Positions 5,692-10,547 of a stretch of 10,547 nucleotides of DNA are shown here, piece by piece (within the stretch, counting starts at the first letter, position 1; each line of letters starts with the position of its first letter). This stretch comes from Rickettsiales bacterium. GTDB lineage: Bacteria; Pseudomonadota; Alphaproteobacteria; Rickettsiales; UBA998. Location: contig JAIEPI010000034.1 in assembly GCA_019749855.1 (NCBI GenBank), positions 1 through 10,547 of the forward strand, read 5' to 3'. The position numbers and the translations under genes are program-made. The notes beneath the pieces were generated by a model. The model saw nothing but the letters and a program-made list of their open reading frames with translations, had not been told where the DNA came from and did no database searches.

Positions 5692-8288
5692 GCCATTCGC
5701 GCTATTTCGCGGCTTTGAGGCGAAAACACCAGCCCGTTTTTATCAGCACTCACCTGCATCGTCACACCATCACTCAAACTGCCATCAAGTAAGGAACTGG
5801 CCAGATGGTTTTCCAACGCACGTTGAATCACGCGCTTCAAGGGTCTGGCACCATAGGTGGCATCAAAGCCAGTTTCCGCCAGCCAATCGAGCGCTTTATC
5901 GTTCAACGACAACGTAATATCACGCTCTTTTAGCCGTGCGTTCAAGCGCCCAAGCTGAATATCAACAATTTTGCGCATCAGGCTGCGGCTCAGGCGATTG
6001 AAAAGTATAATTTCGTCAAGACGGTTCAAAAATTCGGGGCGGAAGGCTTTACGCACCTCCTCCATAACTTTGGCGCGGACTTTCTCCGAAGGCTCACCAT
6101 CTTTTAAATCAGCGAGGTAGGATGCACCCAGATTCGAGGTGAGCACAATAATCGTGTTACGAAAGTCTACGGTGCGTCCCTGACCGTCTGTGAGACGGCC
6201 ATCATCGAGCACTTGCAGCAGGATGTTGAACACATCGGGATGCGCTTTTTCCACCTCATCAAACAAAATCACCTGATAGGGCCGCCGCCGCACTGCTTCG
6301 GTCAAGGAGCCACCTTGCTCATAGCCCACATAGCCTGGCGGAGCACCAATCAGCCGTGAGACGGCGTGTTTTTCCATATACTCAGACATATCAATCCGCA
6401 GCAAGGCTTGCTCATCGTTAAAAATAAAGCGAGCCAATGCTTTGGTGAGCTCGGTTTTGCCCACGCCGGTCGGCCCAAGAAACAAGAACGATCCAAGAGG
6501 CCGGTTAGGGTCCTGCAATCCGGCGCGTGCGCGGCGTACTGCGTTAGCCACGGCAGTGACAGCTTCATCCTGACCAATCACAGATTCAGCCAACACTGCT
6601 TCAGCCCGTAGCAGCTTTTCTTTTTCGCCTTCCAGCATGCGCTCCACCGGTATGCCAGTCCAGCGAGCGACGATGGACGCAATGTCCTGATCCGTCACCG
6701 CCTCATTGATCAATAACGCGGTGGTTGTGTCATGCGTTTCCGATTCCTTTAGTTGTTTCTCCAACTCCGGAATCACCCCATACATCAACTCTCCGGCGCG
6801 GTTAAAATCACCACCACGCTGCACTCGCTCCAGCTCACCGCGTGCCTGCTCCAGCTCTTCTTTGAGCTTTTGCGCGCCAGATAATTTTGACTTCTCATTC
6901 TGCCATTTCAGACTAAATTCCGAGGACTCCTGCTCCAGTTCTGTGAGCTCTTCTTCCAAATGCAGCAAGCGTGTTTTTGATGCATCGTCTTGCTCGCGCT
7001 TGAGTGCCTCACGCTCAATTTTTAGCTGCATGATGCGACGATCCAGCTCGTCCAGCGCTTCGGGTTTGGAGTCCACTTCCATGCGCAGGCGTGACGCGGC
7101 TTCATCCATTAAATCGATGGCTTTGTCCGGCAAAAAACGATCGGTAATGTAGCGATTTGATAATGTCGCTGCTGCTACAATCGCTCCATCGGTGATACGA
7201 ATGCCATGATGCACTTCGTACTTTTCTTTCAATCCGCGCAGGATTGAGATGGTATCAGTGACGGTCGGCTCCTGCACAAACACCGATTGAAACCTTCGCG
7301 CCAATGCGGCGTCTTTCTCAATATGTTTGCGATACTCGTCCAGCGTGGTAGCGCCAATGCAATGAAGCTCGCCGCGCGCCAGTGCGGGCTTTAGCAAATT
7401 GGAAGCATCCATCGAGCCTTCCGCCGCGCCCGCCCCCACCAGCGTATGCAGCTCATCAATAAAAAGAATCACCTCACCTGCGCTGGCATTGATTTCTGTC
7501 AATACTGCCTTCAGTCGTTCCTCAAATTCGCCGCGAAACTTGGCACCGGCAATCAAGGCGCCAAGGTCTAGGGAGAGCAGCCGCTTGCTGCGCAAATTCT
7601 CAGGCACATCACCCGCCACAATGCGCAGGGCCAGCCCCTCGACAATGGCTGTTTTGCCTACGCCAGGCTCTCCAATGAGCACCGGATTATTTTTGGTGCG
7701 ACGGGATAATACCTGCATGGAGCGCCGAATCTCCTCATCGCGCCCAATGACCGGATCGAGCTTGCCCAAACGCGCCGCTTCTGTCAGGTCGCGGGAGTAT
7801 TTTTTCAGCGCCTGATATTGGTCCTCGGCGTGCGCACTCATGGCTTTTCGTCCGCCACGAATCTCCTGAATGGTGGCACTGAGTTTTGCAACCGTTATGC
7901 CTGACTTCTTCAGCATTTTTGCGACATTGCTTTCCGCGGCCTGCGCCATGGCAAGAATCAAAATCTCCACCGTAATAAATTCATCACCGTTTTTGGTGGC
8001 GGCTTCCTCTGCGGCGCCAAACAGGCGAGCGACCTGTGGGTCAAGATAGAGCTGCCCCGCACCGCTGCCTTCAACTGAGGGGATAGCTTTCAGAGACGCC
8101 TCAGCGTCCACTTGTAAGGCGTTTAAATCGCCGCCGGAGAGTTTCAGAAGTTCTTTTGCTGCTTCCACCTGCAATGCCGCCTTCAGCAAATGCTCCGGCA
8201 AAAAGCGCTGATGGTTGCGCATGACGGCTTCCGTCTGTGCCTGTTGAATCAATTGCTTGGCTTGCTCTGTATAGCGTTCGATCTGCAT
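5688..8288 (-). CDS. clpB: ClpB, ATP-dependent protein disaggregase (Hsp104 family)
   Basis: An 866-residue hexameric AAA+ chaperone that pulls polypeptides out of aggregates together with DnaK. The substrate-binding N-domain spans 1-145. NBD1 has Walker A GEPGVGKT (206-213), Walker B VILFIDE (273-279) and arginine fingers at R331-R332. The coiled-coil M domain, which docks DnaK, is at about 405-525. NBD2 has Walker A GPTGVGKT (605-612), Walker B VILFDE (673-678), the pore motif GYVGY (652-656) and the sensor 2 GARPLKR (813-819). The NBD1 pore loop reads GAKFRGEF, with Phe251 where E. coli ClpB has Tyr251. The long M domain separates it from ClpA and ClpC. The ATG at 8288-8286 has AGGA about 12 bases upstream, slightly far. 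A heat-shock-like promoter lies upstream (separate entry). Its stop codon overlaps that of the convergent oxygenase gene, so no intergenic terminator can exist. Confidence 0.98.
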   Translation of the reverse strand: MQIERYTEQAKQLIQQAQTEAVMRNHQRFLPEHLLKAALQVEAAKELLKLSGGDLNALQVDAEASLKAIPSVEGSGAGQLYLDPQVARLFGAAEEAATKNGDEFITVEILILAMAQAAESNVAKMLKKSGITVAKLSATIQEIRGGRKAMSAHAEDQYQALKKYSRDLTEAARLGKLDPVIGRDEEIRRSMQVLSRRTKNNPVLIGEPGVGKTAIVEGLALRIVAGDVPENLRSKRLLSLDLGALIAGAKFRGEFEERLKAVLTEINASAGEVILFIDELHTLVGAGAAEGSMDASNLLKPALARGELHCIGATTLDEYRKHIEKDAALARRFQSVFVQEPTVTDTISILRGLKEKYEVHHGIRITDGAIVAAATLSNRYITDRFLPDKAIDLMDEAASRLRMEVDSKPEALDELDRRIMQLKIEREALKREQDDASKTRLLHLEEELTELEQESSEFSLKWQNEKSKLSGAQKLKEELEQARGELERVQRGGDFNRAGELMYGVIPELEKQLKESETHDTTTALLINEAVTDQDIASIVARWTGIPVERMLEGEKEKLLRAEAVLAESVIGQDEAVTAVANAVRRARAGLQDPNRPLGSFLFLGPTGVGKTELTKALARFIFNDEQALLRIDMSEYMEKHAVSRLIGAPPGYVGYEQGGSLTEAVRRRPYQVILFDEVEKAHPDVFNILLQVLDDGRLTDGQGRTVDFRNTIIVLTSNLGASYLADLKDGEPSEKVRAKVMEEVRKAFRPEFLNRLDEIILFNRLSRSLMRKIVDIQLGRLNARLKERDITLSLNDKALDWLAETGFDATYGARPLKRVIQRALENHLASSLLDGSLSDGVTMQVSADKNGLVFSPQSREIARMA

Positions 8289-8335
8289 GGCTAACTGTGA
8301 TCCTTTCTGCTAGGGCATTAGTAACCTTGTGCATA

Positions 8336-8365
8336 ATAGTTAAGTCGTTATCATCGAATGTTCAA
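8336..8365 (-). promoter_or_regulatory. Possible RpoH-type heat-shock promoter of clpB
   Basis: On the minus strand TTGAAC (8365-8360) is followed after 15 bases by CTTAACTAT (8344-8336), resembling the alphaproteobacterial RpoH pattern (CTTGAA ... CYTATNT) though with mismatches. clpB is a classical heat-shock gene, which raises the prior. The -35 box lies inside the first codons of the divergent DUF3108 gene, whose ATG is at 8358. Position and partial consensus only. Confidence 0.35.
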
Positions 8366-9137
8366 TCGCCCTGCCCCTGCTTTTATCATAATCCTTTGCC
8401 TGTGCTTCGTTGCCAATCACTCCGTTGATGCCAAAACGCTTTCGATCGCATCACTCTCCTTGCCAAGATATGAGAAGGCTATCTATAGTATTCAATGGCT
8501 TGGGATTTCCATTGGGCGCGCAACGGTTCGTTGGCAGGAATCCAGCACCGCCTATCAGATGGTGTTTCAATTTAGAACGGCGGGAATTGTACAAATGTTT
8601 GATCAGTATGATCTCTCTGCGATTGTGGTCGGCCACGTGCGTCAGGAAGGTCAGAGCCGCCATTACACGCCCATTTATTACAGTTACCGTAAAAACAAAG
8701 TGCAGGATATGGTGGAAACCCGCATTCGTTATGATTCGGAGGGTCATATCTGGCAACGCTCTGTTGCCCCTCCGGATAATCCACTTTATCGCCACCCTGT
8801 CTCAACGGACGGACAAAATGACGCATTGGATCCCATCACTTCGCTGCTGGCCGTGTTGGGCGGAAAAACGAGCTTCACCATCTATGATGGTCGCCGTTTG
8901 ATTGAGGCGATCATTACGCCAGCTCCGTTGCCTGCGGAGGAGACGGATACCTCGCGTAGAGCCATTATTCTGTCGCGTTCGCCATTGGAAGGCCATACCC
9001 TGAAGGAGCTGCGCGCCATGGAGCGTGATCGCCCTGTGATTGCGATTATGCGCCCCGATACCAGCCGTTTTCCTGAGGAAATGCAGGTTGAATCACGCAT
9101 CGGCACCATCCGTGCCGAGCGCATATATGCGCCTTAA
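8358..9137 (+). CDS. Secreted DUF3108 domain protein
   Basis: A 259-residue protein of unknown function. A Sec signal peptide is clear: a short N-terminus with one Arg, a hydrophobic core FIIILCLCFVA (9-19) and a likely cleavage after VDA (25). There is no lipobox, so it should be a soluble periplasmic or secreted protein. The mature part fits DUF3108: a beta-rich start YSIQWLGISIGRATV (43-57), then YTPIYYSYR, the motif DALDPITSLLAVL (155-167), TIYDGRRL (174-181), and a late segment ending in EMQVESRIGTIRAERI. I recognise the family from this pattern, not from a search. The ATG at 8358 has no Shine-Dalgarno but is needed for the signal peptide. A CATAAT at 8332-8337 could be a -10 box with a very short leader. 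The gene diverges from clpB across 69 bases, and the unknown gene at 9203 follows on the same strand. Confidence 0.8.
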   Translation: MFNRPAPAFIIILCLCFVANHSVDAKTLSIASLSLPRYEKAIYSIQWLGISIGRATVRWQESSTAYQMVFQFRTAGIVQMFDQYDLSAIVVGHVRQEGQSRHYTPIYYSYRKNKVQDMVETRIRYDSEGHIWQRSVAPPDNPLYRHPVSTDGQNDALDPITSLLAVLGGKTSFTIYDGRRLIEAIITPAPLPAEETDTSRRAIILSRSPLEGHTLKELRAMERDRPVIAIMRPDTSRFPEEMQVESRIGTIRAERIYAP

Positions 9138-9202
9138 ACACCTCAAAACAAACTTCACAATTTTGTCATACTTGTGGCGCATCAAGCTGATAAAATAGGT
9201 GC

Positions 9203-9802
9203 ATGGCATTTAATCTGGCACAACTCACACGTATTGCGCGCCCTGAACCAGCGCTACCGGATGTATCGCAAGATGATCCGGAGATCACGCTGCGTAAAGA
9301 ACAGCACCGCACCAATAGCCGTCGTGCGCATTTCTGGGGCAAAGTCAGTCAGTTAACATTCTGGGCGATGACAGCCACTTTAATCGGTAGTGGTGCCGTA
9401 GCCGGTATTTTGAGCATGGGCGGTGTGGGTGCCGCCGCTGCCGGAGCCGCCGCCGTCGCCAGTTACTCCAGCTTTTACATCTCGCTGGCGATTGGGGCGA
9501 CCATGGGCGCTATCAGTTTGATTTCCAGCAATATCGAGAATAAGATTCGCGTTGATAACAGCCTGAATTTCGAAGAAATCCACGCAAAAAATGTCGGCCG
9601 CCATACCGGTGAAGAGGTGGCGCGTGCCATTCAGGATGTCGTCGCCTCTCGCCAACAGGAGCGCCGTACAGAGACAACACCCGCTATTCCTGTCAGCATG
9701 GCGCGCGATACGTCAGCACCGGTGACGCGCATCACTGCGAATGAGCGCAACGAGCAAGGCACAGTCGTTGCTCCATTACCAAACGGTATCACGCTACACT
9801 AG
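9203..9802 (+). CDS. Hypothetical protein with two hydrophobic, Gly/Ala-rich segments
   Basis: I do not recognise this 199-residue protein. It has a charged N-terminal region (1-47) rich in Arg, Glu and Asp. A hydrophobic Gly/Ala-rich stretch at about 51-86 carries small-residue spacing like a glycine zipper (GSGAVAG, GGVGAAAAG). A second hydrophobic stretch at about 88-108 includes FYISLAIGATMGAISLI. The remainder (110-199) is polar and probably disordered. Two membrane helices with both ends in the cytoplasm is the simplest reading. There is no signal peptide. The ATG at 9203 has only a weak AGG upstream. The gene follows the DUF3108 gene after 65 bases on the same strand and converges on the DUF4167 gene. 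Codon-level coherence over 600 bases and the filled intergenic space make it a likely real gene; function is open. Confidence 0.7.
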   Translation: MAFNLAQLTRIARPEPALPDVSQDDPEITLRKEQHRTNSRRAHFWGKVSQLTFWAMTATLIGSGAVAGILSMGGVGAAAAGAAAVASYSSFYISLAIGATMGAISLISSNIENKIRVDNSLNFEEIHAKNVGRHTGEEVARAIQDVVASRQQERRTETTPAIPVSMARDTSAPVTRITANERNEQGTVVAPLPNGITLH

Positions 9803-9813
9803 GCCCTTTGGGC
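9803..9813. repeat. Small hairpin between convergent genes
   Basis: GCCC-TTT-GGGC begins immediately after the stop of the unknown gene, in the 21-base gap to the DUF4167 stop. It is a 4-bp stem with no T tract on either strand, so it is at best a weak bidirectional terminator. Confidence 0.3.
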
Positions 9814-9823
9814 ACGCGCAGGA

Positions 9824-10522
9824 CTATTCCTGATGATCATCATCCATGCGAGCCGCAGGAAGCACTGCTGCCAATGGCAAGCCCAATTCTTCGCTCACGC
9901 CTGACTCTTGAATTTGCCTATCAGGGGTGCGCGTCTCAGCGGAAGGTTGTGACTCATGATGGCCAGCCTGCGCATCACGCGGCTGACGCCATGCGCCACG
10001 GCCACGTTGGTTATGCTCGCCCGATGTGGGCGCAGAGCCGTCATGGGCATTATTCTGCTGTCCCTGATAGGGACGACGCGGCGGACGCGGAGGGCGAGGT
10101 GTCTGTGAATGCGTTTGTGATGCACCATGTGAATGCACGTCGTCACCGTCAGCACCGTTATGCGAGTGCCCGTCCATGCCGGATTCATCCCCGTGCATGT
10201 CGGCACCTTCTTCCCCGTTTGTGCCTGGCGCAGGGGCATACATCTCATTAATCGCGTTTAGAATACGCGAGTAATGCTCAGCATGTTGCAGCCAGTATTC
10301 CGATTGCACGCGATCGCCATTGATCTGCGCGTCACGCGCCTGATTAATGTATTTCTCTCGCATGTTCTGTGCATGTTTACGCTGACGCGGATGAATCATC
10401 TCCTCATCATCAAAACCACCACCGCGCATGGGGCGACGATTATTCTGATTATTACGGTTATTCCCCCGGTTCATATTATTATTGTTCCGGTTCATATTGT
10501 TATAGGGCATACGTTTACGCAT
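9824..10522 (-). CDS. DUF4167 domain protein with disordered tail
   Basis: A 232-residue protein of a family typical of Alphaproteobacteria and of unknown, probably RNA- or ribosome-linked, function (inference from composition and neighbours). Residues 1-36 are Asn/Arg/Met/Gly-rich, with repeated NMNRNN and RGNN blocks. The conserved helical core at about 44-92 contains QNMREKYINQARDAQ, NGDRVQSEYWLQH and AEHYSRILNAI, which matches DUF4167. The rest is low complexity: an acidic, His-rich block (109-139), a Pro/Arg block TPRPPRPPRRPY (141-152), and a short hydrophobic segment ELGLPLAAVLP (212-222) near the end. The ATG at 10522-10520 has AAGGA (10535-10531) at 8 bases. In many alphaproteobacteria this gene lies between prmC and clpB; here two plus-strand genes separate it from clpB, and prmC would be expected beyond the right edge. 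Confidence 0.88.
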   Translation of the reverse strand: MRKRMPYNNMNRNNNNMNRGNNRNNQNNRRPMRGGGFDDEEMIHPRQRKHAQNMREKYINQARDAQINGDRVQSEYWLQHAEHYSRILNAINEMYAPAPGTNGEEGADMHGDESGMDGHSHNGADGDDVHSHGASQTHSQTPRPPRPPRRPYQGQQNNAHDGSAPTSGEHNQRGRGAWRQPRDAQAGHHESQPSAETRTPDRQIQESGVSEELGLPLAAVLPAARMDDDHQE

Positions 10523-10530
10523 GTGAGTAG

Positions 10531-10535
10531 TCCTT
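10531..10535 (-). promoter_or_regulatory. Ribosome-binding site of the DUF4167 gene
   Basis: On the minus strand AAGGA lies eight bases before the ATG at 10522, which fixes the first of several in-frame Met codons (positions 1, 5 and 10) as the start. Confidence 0.7.
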
Positions 10536-10547
10536 ATGCAAACTAGC

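Noticed and set aside
6706..7152. A 148-codon Ser/Cys-rich plus-strand open frame inside clpB
   Set aside because: It mirrors the Glu/Leu-rich coiled-coil M domain on the other strand; the Ser-rich composition is the expected shadow.
9163..9196. Promoter for the 199-residue unknown gene (TTGTCA ... TAAAAT)
   Set aside because: The spacing of 22 bases is too long for a sigma70 promoter; the gene may instead be read from the DUF3108 promoter.
9808..10251. A 147-codon His/Arg-rich plus-strand open frame opposite the DUF4167 gene
   Set aside because: The minus-strand gene has a strong Shine-Dalgarno and a conserved core; the plus frame is a shadow of its low-complexity tail.

Overview
The window comes from an alphaproteobacterial chromosome of intermediate GC content. 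Two things point there. One is a DUF4167 protein, a family known essentially from Alphaproteobacteria, lying close to clpB; in many members of the class the order is prfA-prmC-DUF4167-clpB. The other is a canonical str operon with alphaproteobacteria-like products. The genus cannot be named from the sequence. No mobile element, CRISPR array, phage gene, tRNA or rRNA is visible, and gene density is high throughout.

Layout. On the minus strand, bases 3138 to 1 hold the str operon in the order rpsL (uS12), rpsG (uS7), fusA (EF-G) and tuf (EF-Tu). Only the first 25 codons of tuf are inside. A good sigma70-type promoter (TTGACG-N17-TAGATT) sits about 60-90 bases upstream of rpsL. The rpsG-fusA spacer holds a heptanucleotide repeat that can form hairpins. 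Diverging from the operon on the plus strand is a membrane-anchored M23 peptidoglycan hydrolase of the MepM type (about 3390-4787). It is followed by a 2-oxoglutarate/Fe(II) dioxygenase (4894-5691) with its own strong predicted promoter, which lies inside a 16-bp-period GATCA repeat.

clpB (8288-5688, minus) converges on the oxygenase gene with their stop codons overlapping. Diverging from clpB, after a 69-bp spacer, is a secreted DUF3108 protein (8358-9137). Next comes an unrecognised 199-residue protein with two hydrophobic segments (9203-9802). The window closes with the DUF4167 gene on the minus strand (10522-9824), which has a clear Shine-Dalgarno site.

How the genes work together. The left third makes translation machinery. 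The centre holds a cell-wall remodelling enzyme and a probable hydroxylase of unknown substrate. The right part carries the ClpB disaggregase and envelope or unknown proteins. Apart from the str operon there is no obvious shared pathway. I see no clear new multigene system. The points most worth a second look are the structured rpsG-fusA spacer, the repeat-embedded promoter of the oxygenase, a possible (unproven) link between that oxygenase and the neighbouring translation genes, the histidine-rich DUF4167 tail and the unrecognised 199-residue protein.
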